Assembly: GCA_963806685.1 (NCBI GenBank)
Contig: CAWDZB010000010.1
Span: forward strand, 124,001-188,000
Origin: DDH964 sp963806685
GTDB lineage: Bacteria; Desulfobacterota; Desulfuromonadia; Desulfuromonadales; DDH964
Direction of reading: 5' to 3'
DNA length: 64,000 bases
The translations under genes and the position numbers were made by a program. Positions 32,111 through 42,727 of this stretch are shown here, in pieces (within the stretch, counting starts at the first letter, position 1; every line of letters starts with the position of its first letter). Under the pieces are notes generated by a model. That model was not told the origin of the DNA. It worked only from the letters and a program-made list of their open reading frames with translations, and did no database searches.

Positions 32111-34924
32111 TCACAGTTCCAGGTAGGCCCGCAGGTAGCGCCCGGTATGGGAACGGGAGGAGCGCGCTACCTCTTCCGGGGTGCCGACGGCCACCACCTC
32201 GCCGCCGCGGCTCCCTCCCTCCGGGCCAAGGTCGACGAGATGGTCGGCGGTTTTGATGACGTCGAGATTGTGCTCGATGATCACCACCGTGTTTCCGGTC
32301 TCGACCAGGCGGTGAAGGACATCGAGCAGCTTCTGGATGTCGGCGAAGTGCAGGCCGGTGGTTGGCTCGTCGAGGATATAGATGGTGCGGCCGGTGGCGC
32401 GCTTACCCAACTCCTTGGCCAGTTTGACCCGCTGTGCCTCGCCGCCGGAAAGGGTAGTGGCGCTCTGGCCGAGCTTGATGTAGCCAAGGCCCACGTCGCG
32501 CAGCGTCTCCAGCTTGTTCTTGACACGCGGGATGTTCTCCAGAAACTTCGCCGCCTGGTTGGCGGTCATGTCCAGCACCTCGGCGATGTTTTTCCCCTTG
32601 TAGCGCACCTCCATGGTCTCGCGATTGTAGCGCGCCCCCTTGCAGACCTCGCACTGCACGTAGACGTCGGGCAGAAAGTGCATCTCGATCTTGATGATGC
32701 CGTCCCCCTGGCAGGCCTCGCAGCGCCCCCCCTTGACGTTGAAAGAGAAGCGCCCCGGCTTGTAGCCGCGGATCTTGCTTTCCGGCAGCTGGGCGAAGAG
32801 GTCGCGGATGTCGGTGAAGATACCGGTGTAGGTGGCCGGGTTGCTGCGCGGGGTGCGGCCGATGGGGGACTGGTCGATATCGATGACCTTGTCGAGGTGC
32901 TCCAGCCCAAGGATGTCGTCGACCTTGCCGGCCTTCTCCTTGGCGCGGAACAGGCGCTGGGCGAGGGCCTTGTAGAGGGTGTCGAGGACCAGCGTCGACT
33001 TGCCGGAGCCGGAGACCCCGGTGACGCAGGTCATCACCCCCAGCGGGATCCGCACGTCGATCCCCTTGAGGTTGTTTTCCCGCGCTCCCTTGAGCTCGAT
33101 GAAACGTTCGCTGCTGCGCCGCGTTTTCGGCAAGGCGATAGCCAGCTCTCCCGACAGGTAGCGGCCGGTCAAAGAGCGCGGGTCGGCGAGGATCTGCTGC
33201 GGCGTCCCCTGAGCGACCACCTCGCCGCCGTGGACCCCGGCCGCCGGGCCCATGTCTATGACATGGTCGGCCTCGAGGATGGTTTCCTCGTCGTGCTCGA
33301 CGACCAGTACCGTGTTGCCCAGGTCGCGCAGCCGCTTGAGGGTGTCGAGCAGCCGCCGGTTGTCGCGCTGGTGGAGGCCGATGGAGGGCTCGTCGAGGAT
33401 GTAAAGGACCCCGACCAGGGAGGAGCCGACCTGGGTGGCCAGGCGGATGCGCTGCCCCTCGCCGCCGGAGAGGGTCCCCGAGGTGCGATCCAGGGTCAGG
33501 TAGTCGAGACCGACGTGGGTGAGGAAGGAGAGTCGCTCGCGAATCTCCTTGAGGATTCGCCGGGCGATCTCCTGCTCCTTGGCGGAAAGCTGCAGGTCGG
33601 CGAAGAAGGCCTCCGACTCGACGATGGAGAGGGCGGTCACCTCGCGGATGCTCCGGCCACCGACGCGGACGAAGAGGGACTCCTTCTTCAGGCGTGCGCC
33701 ATCGCAGGTCGGGCAGGGCATGACGTTCATGTAGCGCTCGAGGTTCTCGCGCACGTTGTCCGAGTCGGTCTCGTGATAGCGTCGCTCGAGGTTGGGGATC
33801 ACCCCCTCGAAGGCCTTGTGGTAGAAGTGACGCCGCCCTCCCTGATCGAAGAAGAAGCGCACCTCCTCCTTGCCCGAACCGCGCAGCAGCACGGTCTGCA
33901 GCTTCTCCGGCAACCGGTGGAAGGGGGTGTTGATGTCGAACTCGTAGTGGTCGGCCAGTGCTTCCAGCAACTGCTGGTAGTAGAAGCCAGTGCGCGTCTC
34001 CCAGGGGGCGATGGCCCCCTCGCGCAGGGAGAGGCCCGGGTTGGGGACGACCTGCTCGGGGTCGAAGTACATGCGGGTGCCCAGCCCCGCGCAGTCGGGG
34101 CAGGCGCCGAAGGGGCTGTTGAAGGAGAACATCCGCGGGGTGATCTCCGGGTAGGAGACACCGCAGTCGGGGCAGGCGTGTTGCTCGGAGAAGACGACCG
34201 ATTCGCCCCCCACCACCTCGACCCGCACCAGCCCCTCGGCGAGGCGCAACGCGGTCTCCAACGAATCGGCCAGCCGGCTGCGGATATCCTCCTTGAGAAC
34301 CAGACGGTCGACCACCACCTCGACGGTGTGCTGCTTCTTCTTGTCCAGTTCCGGGGTCTCGGCCAGCTCGTAAATCTCGCCGTCGATGCGCACCCGGACG
34401 AAGCCGTCGGCCTGCAGCTGCCGCAGCTCCTTGCGGTATTCCCCCTTGCGGCCGCGGACGATGGGGGCCAAAAGCAGCAGCCGGGTCTTTTCCGGCCAGG
34501 CGAGGATCCGGTCAACCATCTGCTCGACGGTCTGGCTGGCGATCTCTTTGCCGCACTGGTGACAGTGGACGCGGCCGGCACGGGCGAAGAGCAGCCGCAG
34601 GTAGTCGTAGATCTCGGTGACGGTGCCAACCGTCGAGCGCGGGTTCTTGGAGGTGGTCTTCTGCTCGATGGAGATCGCCGGGGAGAGCCCCTCGATCGAT
34701 TCGACGTCGGGCTTGTCCATCTGCTCCAGGAACTGCCGGGCGTAGGCCGAGAGGGACTCGACGTAGCGCCGCTGCCCCTCGGCGTAGATGGTGTCGAAGG
34801 CCAGGGTCGACTTCCCGGAGCCGGAAACGCCGGTAATCACCACCAGCTGATCGCGGGGGATCTCGACGTCGATGCACTTGAGGTTGTGCTCGCAGGCGCC
34901 CTTGATGATGATTTTATTGGTCAT
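32111..34924 (-). CDS. uvrA: Excinuclease ABC subunit A
   Basis: The 937-residue damage-recognition ATPase of nucleotide excision repair. Two ABC modules are present: Walker A GVSGSGKSTLAFDT near residue 33 and GVSGSGKSTLVLDTLYK near residue 640; signature and Walker B segments LSGGEGQRIRLATQ/LDEPSIGLHQRDN and LSGGEAQRVKLAKEL/LDEPTTGLHFADI. Zinc modules appear as CHQC (first), CPDCG...CPDCAG and CPTC, and in the second half CEACQGDG with CEVCKG. The length is normal for UvrA. It follows pdxA on the same strand after a 78-bp gap. Together with mfd further along the window it covers transcription-coupled repair. Confidence 0.98.
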   Translation of the reverse strand: MTNKIIIKGACEHNLKCIDVEIPRDQLVVITGVSGSGKSTLAFDTIYAEGQRRYVESLSAYARQFLEQMDKPDVESIEGLSPAISIEQKTTSKNPRSTVGTVTEIYDYLRLLFARAGRVHCHQCGKEIASQTVEQMVDRILAWPEKTRLLLLAPIVRGRKGEYRKELRQLQADGFVRVRIDGEIYELAETPELDKKKQHTVEVVVDRLVLKEDIRSRLADSLETALRLAEGLVRVEVVGGESVVFSEQHACPDCGVSYPEITPRMFSFNSPFGACPDCAGLGTRMYFDPEQVVPNPGLSLREGAIAPWETRTGFYYQQLLEALADHYEFDINTPFHRLPEKLQTVLLRGSGKEEVRFFFDQGGRRHFYHKAFEGVIPNLERRYHETDSDNVRENLERYMNVMPCPTCDGARLKKESLFVRVGGRSIREVTALSIVESEAFFADLQLSAKEQEIARRILKEIRERLSFLTHVGLDYLTLDRTSGTLSGGEGQRIRLATQVGSSLVGVLYILDEPSIGLHQRDNRRLLDTLKRLRDLGNTVLVVEHDEETILEADHVIDMGPAAGVHGGEVVAQGTPQQILADPRSLTGRYLSGELAIALPKTRRSSERFIELKGARENNLKGIDVRIPLGVMTCVTGVSGSGKSTLVLDTLYKALAQRLFRAKEKAGKVDDILGLEHLDKVIDIDQSPIGRTPRSNPATYTGIFTDIRDLFAQLPESKIRGYKPGRFSFNVKGGRCEACQGDGIIKIEMHFLPDVYVQCEVCKGARYNRETMEVRYKGKNIAEVLDMTANQAAKFLENIPRVKNKLETLRDVGLGYIKLGQSATTLSGGEAQRVKLAKELGKRATGRTIYILDEPTTGLHFADIQKLLDVLHRLVETGNTVVIIEHNLDVIKTADHLVDLGPEGGSRGGEVVAVGTPEEVARSSRSHTGRYLRAYLEL

Positions 34925-34930
34925 AAAAAC

Positions 34931-35014
34931 AGGTTCAAGGTTAAAGGTTCAAGGAGCAAGGAGCAAGGACGGCAGCGAGGCCCACGAGGTGAGATTTCCC
35001 TTTCACCTTGAACC
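34931..35014. repeat. Short direct and inverted repeats between pdxA and uvrA
   Basis: GGTTCAAGGT (34932-34941) and ACCTTGAACC (35005-35014) are perfect 10-bp inverted repeats. Between them are tandem copies of a 7-nt CAAGGAG unit (about 34949-34968). The right arm overlaps the last codons of pdxA, so the protein ends in a low-complexity KEKEQGSR tail. Confidence 0.6.
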
Positions 35015-36028
35015 CTGCTCCTTTTCCTTGTGGCTGGCCATTTGGTCAGCCATGCTTACCGCAGCCACCAGGCTCGCCGTGCTTGCCTGGCCGCTGCCGG
35101 CGAGGTCGTACGCGGTGCCGTGGTCGACGCTGGTGCGGACGATGGGCAGCCCCAGGGTGACGTTGACGGCATCCTCGAAGTGGAGCAGCTTGAGGGGAAT
35201 CAGCCCCTGGTCGTGGTACATGCAGACCACCGCGTCGCAGGCCTGCTGCTGCACCGCAAAGTGGAAGAGGGTGTCGGCGCTGTGCGGGCCGGTGGCGGCG
35301 ATCCCTTCCCGCTGCGCGGCAGCGATCGCCGGGCGGATCAGCCGCTCCTCCTCGTCACCGAACAGGCCACCCTCGCCGGCGTGGGGGTTGAGGGCGAGAA
35401 CCGCCAGCCGCGGCTGCTCAAGTCCGAAGAAGCGCCGGAGGGCGCCGTCGGTGATGCGGATGGTGGCCAGGATTTCGGCCGTCGACAGCACCTGCGGCAC
35501 CGCGCTGAGGGCCAGGTGGGTGGTCACCAGGCAGACCTTGAGGCGCTCGCCCGCGAGCATCATCACCACCTTTTCCACCCTGCAGCGCTCGGCGAGCAGC
35601 TCGGTGTGCCCGGGGAAGGGGGAGCCGGCGGCGTGGATCGCCGCCTTGCTGATCGGCGCGGTGATCATACCGGCGGCGCTGCCGTCGTGGCAGCGGTCGC
35701 AGGCCCACTCGATGTAGTCCAGCATCGCCCGGCCGCAGGCGGCATCGGGATGTCCATAGCGCAGCTCGCCCGCCAGCAGCCCGGAGAGGGCCTGCAGCGC
35801 CAGGCGTCGTCCGGCGAAGTCCAGGGTATGGCTCCCCGAACCGCCGCCGTCCTGGATGACAACACTCACGCCGAAGATCTCTCCGGCCCGCGCCAGGCAG
35901 CCCGGATCTCCGGCAACCAGCAGCGGCCGGGGCAGGTGATCGAAGGCCCCGTCGAGGAGCGCCTTGACGATGATTTCGGGTCCGACCCCGGTCGGATCGC
36001 CCATGGTAATGACCAGTGGTTTGACCAT
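35003..36028 (-). CDS. pdxA: 4-hydroxythreonine-4-phosphate dehydrogenase
   Basis: The 341-residue NAD-dependent enzyme oxidises 4-phosphohydroxy-L-threonine in deoxyxylulose-5-phosphate-dependent pyridoxal phosphate synthesis. The start MVKPLVITMGDPTGVGPEI has an AAGGAG site; the frame extends 16 codons further upstream without support. Family motifs: the N-terminal GDPTGVGPEI loop, TAPISKAAIHAAG, SPFPGHTELLAERC with the metal-binding His, ALNPHAGEGGLFG, and CMYHDQGLIPLKLL with the second metal His. The C terminus is extended by a short low-complexity tail coded by repeats. It lies between treY and uvrA on the minus strand. Confidence 0.96.
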   Translation of the reverse strand: MVKPLVITMGDPTGVGPEIIVKALLDGAFDHLPRPLLVAGDPGCLARAGEIFGVSVVIQDGGGSGSHTLDFAGRRLALQALSGLLAGELRYGHPDAACGRAMLDYIEWACDRCHDGSAAGMITAPISKAAIHAAGSPFPGHTELLAERCRVEKVVMMLAGERLKVCLVTTHLALSAVPQVLSTAEILATIRITDGALRRFFGLEQPRLAVLALNPHAGEGGLFGDEEERLIRPAIAAAQREGIAATGPHSADTLFHFAVQQQACDAVVCMYHDQGLIPLKLLHFEDAVNVTLGLPIVRTSVDHGTAYDLAGSGQASTASLVAAVSMADQMASHKEKEQGSR

Positions 36029-36187
36029 GACTCTCTCCTTGGCCCAAGCCACCATCATAATCCGAATCGGGGACAAATCTCAATGCTGCCGAGAACAGCA
36101 CCGTTCCCCCGGATTTCCCGAGAGAGCCTTGGCGGCGGTGACGACTCCGGACCAAGGGGAGGGGGGGAGGTTCGCGGACGCAGCGCC

Positions 36188-39187
36188 CTACGCTCCCAGC
36201 GCTTCCAGGAGGGCGACGGGAAAGACGGTTAGCACCTGGGCGAGTTCGAGCGCGGGGCCTTCCTGCCCCGGATGCGGACCCAAGAGCTCCCCGGTCAGGA
36301 CGTTGCGGTAGCGCCTCCCGCCCGCCGCGGGGGGAAGAAGGAGTCGGGTCTCTCCCCAGACGCGCCCTCCCAGCGGCAGTCCCGGCGGCCGGGCAACCAG
36401 CCGGGTGAAGAAGCGCGGCGCGACGACGATCACCATGCGTGTCTCCAGCATCCGGGCGAAGGCGCAGACGTGGTCGGCACGATCGCCCCGGACTTCGAGC
36501 GAAGAGTAGCTCCCGGTTGCGAAGAGTTGCCGTTGCCGCTGCCTGAGTGCCAGCGTCCGCTGAATGAGAAAGAGCTTGATCCGCCCATCCCCCATCTCCG
36601 TGGCCAGATTGCCGGCGAGCTGGCGCAGGCCGGACTCCTCCCGTTGCCACAGCTCGTCGAGGAGCCGGCGCCGCAGGCCAAAATCGACTGGCCGCCGATT
36701 GTCCGGATCGACCAGGCTGAAATCCCACAGTTCGCTTCCCTGGTAAAAATCCGGGATGCCGGGTGCCGTCATCTTCAGCAGGGTCTGGGAAAGAGCGTTG
36801 AGCATCCCGCAATAGCTGGTAAGCTGCTGGAACTGTCGCAGGTCGTCCAGGAACGGGTTCTGGGCATCGGTCGCCAGCAAAAGGTCGATGAAGTGCAGCA
36901 GGGCCTCTTCGTAGGCCGTGTTCGGCCGGGTCCAGCTCGAATTGACCTTTGCCTCCCGTAGCGCCTTCAGCATGTATTCCCCGATCCGCTCGCGGAATGC
37001 CTCGAAGGCCCCCGCCGACGGTTCGAGAGGCCAGGCGCCGACCAGGGTCTGGTAGAGGAGGTATTCTTCGTTTCGATCCGGGACCGGCTGCCCCTCGACC
37101 AGTTCCTTCCGCTTCCGGTTGAGCCGGCGCCACCGGCCCAGCGCCGCCCGCCACCCCTCGGGAATTTCCGAAAGCACGTTGATCCGCGCCCGGACGTCCT
37201 CGCTGCGCTTGGTGTCGTGGGTCGAGGTGGCCAGCAGGGCCTGGTAACGGCTGCGGCTGCGCTCGATGTTCTGGCCGTGGAAGGCCTCCAGTGGCGTCCC
37301 GAAGCGTTCCGGGTTGCCGCCGACCTCGTTCAGGGAGACCAGCCGGTTGTAGACGTAGAAGGCCGTATCCTCGACCCCCTTGGCCATCACCGGCCCGGTC
37401 AGCTGCTGGAAGCGCATGACGAAATCGAGCCACTCCTCCCGTTCCGCCGCGGCCATCCCGCCGTTCACCTCAAGCAGCAGCACCCGCTGGACGAAATCGA
37501 AGACCGAGGGATCGGTGGCGGGATTTTTCCGCTTCGCCCGGGCGATGGCATATTCCACGTACCGCCGGTCCCGCTCCGCCACCAACCCGCTGCGGGTGTA
37601 GGTCCGGTAGACGGGGAAAAAGGCAATTACCTCGACCAAAGCCCGGGTCAGGCTGTTGAGGGTGAAGTCCCGGGTATGCCGGTTCACTTCCGAGATCGTG
37701 TTCAGCCGGTAGCCGAGGGCGTTGACCTCGCCGGACATGCTGGCCTGCATCACCAGCTTCTTTGCCTCGTAGACGATCTCCGGAAAATTCAGCCGTTGGC
37801 CGATGAAGCGGGTATAGAGGGCGTCGAAGGCCTTGCCGTTGCCGGCCTCGACAAAGATACCGTTCACCAGGTTGGCGAACTCGTAGCCGGTGGTCCCGAA
37901 GACCGGCCAGTCCTCCTGCAGCGCCTCCCCCTTCATGAGGATCTTTTCCCCCACCACGTAGAAGGGTCGGAACCCAGGCTCCCGGGCCAGCCGTGCCGCA
38001 TAGCGCTCCCGCAGCCGGGCTTGCCGCTCCTGCTCCAGTCCCTGGTGCTCTCTTGGCTCCCCAGGCTCTTCCTGGGAGGCAAGGCCCCGCTGGACGAAAC
38101 AGCCCCGCTGCAGCTTTTCCAGGTAGTCGGCGGGATCGTAAAGCCCGTCCAGGTGGTCGACCCGCAGCCCGGTCACCTGCCCCTCCCGGACCAGTTGGAA
38201 GATCAACCGGTGGGTCTCGGCAAAGACCTGGGGGTCCTCCATGCGGATCGCGGCCAGGGCGTTGATGTCGAAGAAGCGCCGGTAGTTGATCTCCTCGGTG
38301 GCCACCCGCCAGTGGGAGAGGCGATAAACCTGTCGCCGCAGCAGCGCATCGAGCAGGTCGAAACTGGCCGCCACTCCGGGCTCACCGTTGAAGAGTTCGA
38401 CATTACGGTCGATGAAGGTCCGGATCGCGGGGCTTTGCCGGTAAAGGGTATCGAGACGGCGCTTGGCGATCTCCTTTTCGCGGTAGCGTTCGACGATCCG
38501 CTCCGGGTCACATTCCGTGGCCGGGGGGAGATTTTTCAGCTCCGTGTCGATGCTGAGCAGTTCCAGGAGGTGGGGATGGTCGGCCGTGAGCGTCCGCTCC
38601 AGTTCCTCCAGGCGGTGGGTGAGAATGGCGTCGTAACTCTTGGGCATGATCGGCAGCCGGTGGTCGTAGTAGTGCAGGTAAAACGTCCCGGCCTCGAAAC
38701 TCAGGGTCAGCTCGCCGTTCTCCAATACCGCCCCGTACTGGTCGCCGAGGACAGGGTAGAGCACCTTGTCCTTCAACTCCCGCTTGACCGGTTCCCAGTC
38801 GATGTCGAAGAACCCGGCGTGCCTTGCGCTCGGGCCGTTTTCGAGCAGGTCCATCCACCAGAGGTTCTCCCTGCCCTCGATGCACATGTGGTTGGGCACG
38901 ACGTCGAGCAGCAGGCCCAGGCCGTGGCAACGCAGCTCGGTCACCAGGGCTGCGTATTCCGCTTCGCTCCCCAGCTCCGGGTTCAGGCTGTTCGGATCGA
39001 GGATGTCGTAGCCGTGCAGGCTACCCGGTCGAGCCTTGAAACAGGGGGAGGCGTAGAGGTCACTGATCCCCAGCCGATGCAGGTAGTCGACGAGGTCTCG
39101 GGCGTCGTTGAAGCGGAAGTCCCGGTTGAACTGCAGCCGGTAGGTGGCGACGGGAATGCGCGGTCGATCGAAAAGGCTTTCGGGCAT
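36188..39187 (-). CDS. treY: Malto-oligosyltrehalose synthase
   Basis: The GH13 enzyme rearranges the reducing-end alpha-1,4 bond of maltodextrins to alpha,alpha-1,1, making maltooligosyltrehalose. It has 999 residues from the chosen ATG, starting MPESLFDRPRIPVATYRLQF; the frame continues 24 codons upstream through an intergenic hairpin, so that start is rejected. Typical TreY motifs: RLQFNRDFRF, YASPCFKARPGSLHGYD, LDVVPNHMC, GLRVDHLDGLYDP with the nucleophile Asp, and the catalytic Glu region EKILMKGEAL. The family's large helical insertions explain the size. It is last in the minus-strand operon after treZ; TreZ then releases trehalose. Confidence 0.96.
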   Translation of the reverse strand: MPESLFDRPRIPVATYRLQFNRDFRFNDARDLVDYLHRLGISDLYASPCFKARPGSLHGYDILDPNSLNPELGSEAEYAALVTELRCHGLGLLLDVVPNHMCIEGRENLWWMDLLENGPSARHAGFFDIDWEPVKRELKDKVLYPVLGDQYGAVLENGELTLSFEAGTFYLHYYDHRLPIMPKSYDAILTHRLEELERTLTADHPHLLELLSIDTELKNLPPATECDPERIVERYREKEIAKRRLDTLYRQSPAIRTFIDRNVELFNGEPGVAASFDLLDALLRRQVYRLSHWRVATEEINYRRFFDINALAAIRMEDPQVFAETHRLIFQLVREGQVTGLRVDHLDGLYDPADYLEKLQRGCFVQRGLASQEEPGEPREHQGLEQERQARLRERYAARLAREPGFRPFYVVGEKILMKGEALQEDWPVFGTTGYEFANLVNGIFVEAGNGKAFDALYTRFIGQRLNFPEIVYEAKKLVMQASMSGEVNALGYRLNTISEVNRHTRDFTLNSLTRALVEVIAFFPVYRTYTRSGLVAERDRRYVEYAIARAKRKNPATDPSVFDFVQRVLLLEVNGGMAAAEREEWLDFVMRFQQLTGPVMAKGVEDTAFYVYNRLVSLNEVGGNPERFGTPLEAFHGQNIERSRSRYQALLATSTHDTKRSEDVRARINVLSEIPEGWRAALGRWRRLNRKRKELVEGQPVPDRNEEYLLYQTLVGAWPLEPSAGAFEAFRERIGEYMLKALREAKVNSSWTRPNTAYEEALLHFIDLLLATDAQNPFLDDLRQFQQLTSYCGMLNALSQTLLKMTAPGIPDFYQGSELWDFSLVDPDNRRPVDFGLRRRLLDELWQREESGLRQLAGNLATEMGDGRIKLFLIQRTLALRQRQRQLFATGSYSSLEVRGDRADHVCAFARMLETRMVIVVAPRFFTRLVARPPGLPLGGRVWGETRLLLPPAAGGRRYRNVLTGELLGPHPGQEGPALELAQVLTVFPVALLEALGA

Positions 39188-39201
39188 CGCGGGTCCTGCC
39201 T

Positions 39202-39224
39202 CCCCCTCTTGAACCAAGAGGGGG
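39202..39224. repeat. Intergenic hairpin between treZ and treY
   Basis: CCCCCTCTT / AAGAGGGGG around a GAACC loop, flanked by C- and G-rich runs. It sits in the 61-bp gap just ahead of treY and could attenuate or stabilise the message; it resembles a dispersed intergenic repeat. Confidence 0.6.
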
Positions 39225-39248
39225 CAAGGGGGATTTAGGTTCGCCTGC

Positions 39249-41144
<1,896 letters not shown>

Positions 41145-41302
41145 CGGCAATCCTGAGGGGGCAAGCCATTTCCTGGTCTCCCCTTGGATAGGGGGCTCTT
41201 ACACTTTAGCGGCCAATGGTCGCCCTGCAACAGGCGAAGTCGGGAGGGAGGTGAAGATAAGAGGGAAGGGTACGAACCGTTAGAGGAGTCCAGGCCGCGA
41301 CC

Positions 41303-42505
41303 CTACCAGGTCCAGGAGAGCTGGTTGTGCAGGGCCTGATAAGCCAGCAGGTACATGGCGGCGTTCCACGACTGGCCGGACATCCCCAGGGGCTTTCCGT
41401 TCTGCCCCTGGAACCATTCGTTGAAATCCCAGTCGTTGACCTGGTTGGCGCGGGCCAGGGCTGCCAGTTCCTGCCAGGCGAGCTCTTCCCGTCCCAGGCG
41501 CTGCAGGACCAGCACCCAGAACCCGCCGACGAACGGCCAGATGCCGCCGTTGTGGTACTGCCAGGGACGGTTCTGCTGGTGGCGCAGCATGTAGGGGCGC
41601 CAGAGGGGATCCCCCGGCGTGATCGGGAAGCCGACCGACCGCAGGGGATAGGGGCGGTTCGCACCGAGATCCAGCACCGCCGTGACCATCGGTTCACCGT
41701 GCCCGGGAGCGGTCAATCCGGTGAGCAGGGCAAGGAAGTTGGCGAAGAGGTCCGCCTCTTCTCCCCACCCCGAAAGGTTGGCGAAACTGAGGAAAAATGG
41801 AGTGGCTGCGGAGCGTTCCCGGATTCGGTCGGTCAAAAGTCGCAGCCGACGCGAGCCGGGGACTTGTTCACCGAAGGGATGGAAAAGCTGGTTGGCGACC
41901 TCCCGGGTCTGCTCGCTGCCCGGTTCCCCATAGAGCCGTTTGACCCAATACCAGAGGGCATTGGTGTAGAGGACGAACCCCGAGCGGGGCATGATGTCCG
42001 CCCAGTCGCTCGCCTCGTTCTGCTGCAGCAGCTGCCACTGCGGGTGCTCCTGGCAGGCGAGCCAGTGCCGTGCCTGGGTGACCTGCTCCTTTAGCTCCCG
42101 GCCGAGGCTGCAGCCGGGGACCAGCAGGTCGAGCCAGGCGACGGCGATCAGCCACCAGAGGGTGGCGTCGACGCAGCCGGTGTACCAGAAATCGACCTCG
42201 CCGCCGGTGGGGTCGACGTAGTTGGGGATCTGGCCGTTGGCCGCTTGGGAACGGGCCAAGGTCAACAGCCCGGCCCGGGCGCAGGCGATCAGCTCGGGCT
42301 CCCCGGAGGCGGCCATCCCCAGGGCACAGATCGCCGCGTCCCGGCCGAAGATGGTGGCGTAGTGGCGCTTCCGAGCCGCCTCGGTATTGCTCGCGGCCAG
42401 GATCCCTGCCGGCGTCGTGTTGCGCCGCAACAGAGCCAGAGCCCGGTCATACCCAGTGGCAATAAGCTCCGCATCGAGCGCTGCAGGGCGAAGATCCTGC
42501 TTCAT
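41303..42505 (-). CDS. Glycoside hydrolase, (alpha/alpha)6 barrel, GDE/GH100-like
   Basis: The predicted product is 400 residues with a GGGGAG site before the ATG; the frame runs on upstream only as antisense of glgE. It resembles the six-hairpin glycosidases grouped with glycogen-debranching amylo-alpha-1,6-glucosidases and GH100 invertases. Recognisable pieces are IFGRDAAICALGMAASGEPE, ANGQIPNYVDPTG, VDATLWWLIAV, QNEASDWADIMPRSGFVLYT, and WQYHNGGIWPFVGGFWVLVL. The Asp of FGRDAA and of SDWAD are candidate catalytic residues. As the first gene of the operon with treZ and treY it may trim or debranch alpha-glucan feeding trehalose synthesis; the exact substrate is not decided by sequence. Confidence 0.78.
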   Translation of the reverse strand: MKQDLRPAALDAELIATGYDRALALLRRNTTPAGILAASNTEAARKRHYATIFGRDAAICALGMAASGEPELIACARAGLLTLARSQAANGQIPNYVDPTGGEVDFWYTGCVDATLWWLIAVAWLDLLVPGCSLGRELKEQVTQARHWLACQEHPQWQLLQQNEASDWADIMPRSGFVLYTNALWYWVKRLYGEPGSEQTREVANQLFHPFGEQVPGSRRLRLLTDRIRERSAATPFFLSFANLSGWGEEADLFANFLALLTGLTAPGHGEPMVTAVLDLGANRPYPLRSVGFPITPGDPLWRPYMLRHQQNRPWQYHNGGIWPFVGGFWVLVLQRLGREELAWQELAALARANQVNDWDFNEWFQGQNGKPLGMSGQSWNAAMYLLAYQALHNQLSWTW

Positions 42506-42644
42506 GGTAAATCTCCCCGAATCTGGAATTTGCCTCCACCCTACGCCGAAACAGCACTTGGCACAAGCCGGTTGCGGCCGGGCGGCAGGCAATCCCGGCC
42601 GCGGGCCCGGCGTTGAAAACCCCGATCCGTCCGGGGGAGAGGGG

Positions 42645-42671
42645 TTGAGGTTCTCGCCAGCCTTGTATAAT
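42645..42671 (+). promoter_or_regulatory. Candidate promoter of the glgE operon
   Basis: A perfect -10 TATAAT (42666-42671) lies 56 nt before the glgE start, with TTGAGG (42645-42650) 15 nt upstream, a slightly short spacing. It is in the 222-bp divergent gap shared with the minus-strand treZ-treY operon. Confidence 0.55.
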
Positions 42672-42727
42672 GGGAAGGGTGTAAGGACGAATCGCCCCAG
42701 CCAGGATTTTTCCAGGAAGGACGGGAC

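Noticed and set aside
32009..35011. 1000-codon open frame on the plus strand across uvrA
   Set aside because: It is the antisense of uvrA in very GC-rich DNA. The translation is low-complexity with no domain, and uvrA on the other strand is unmistakable.
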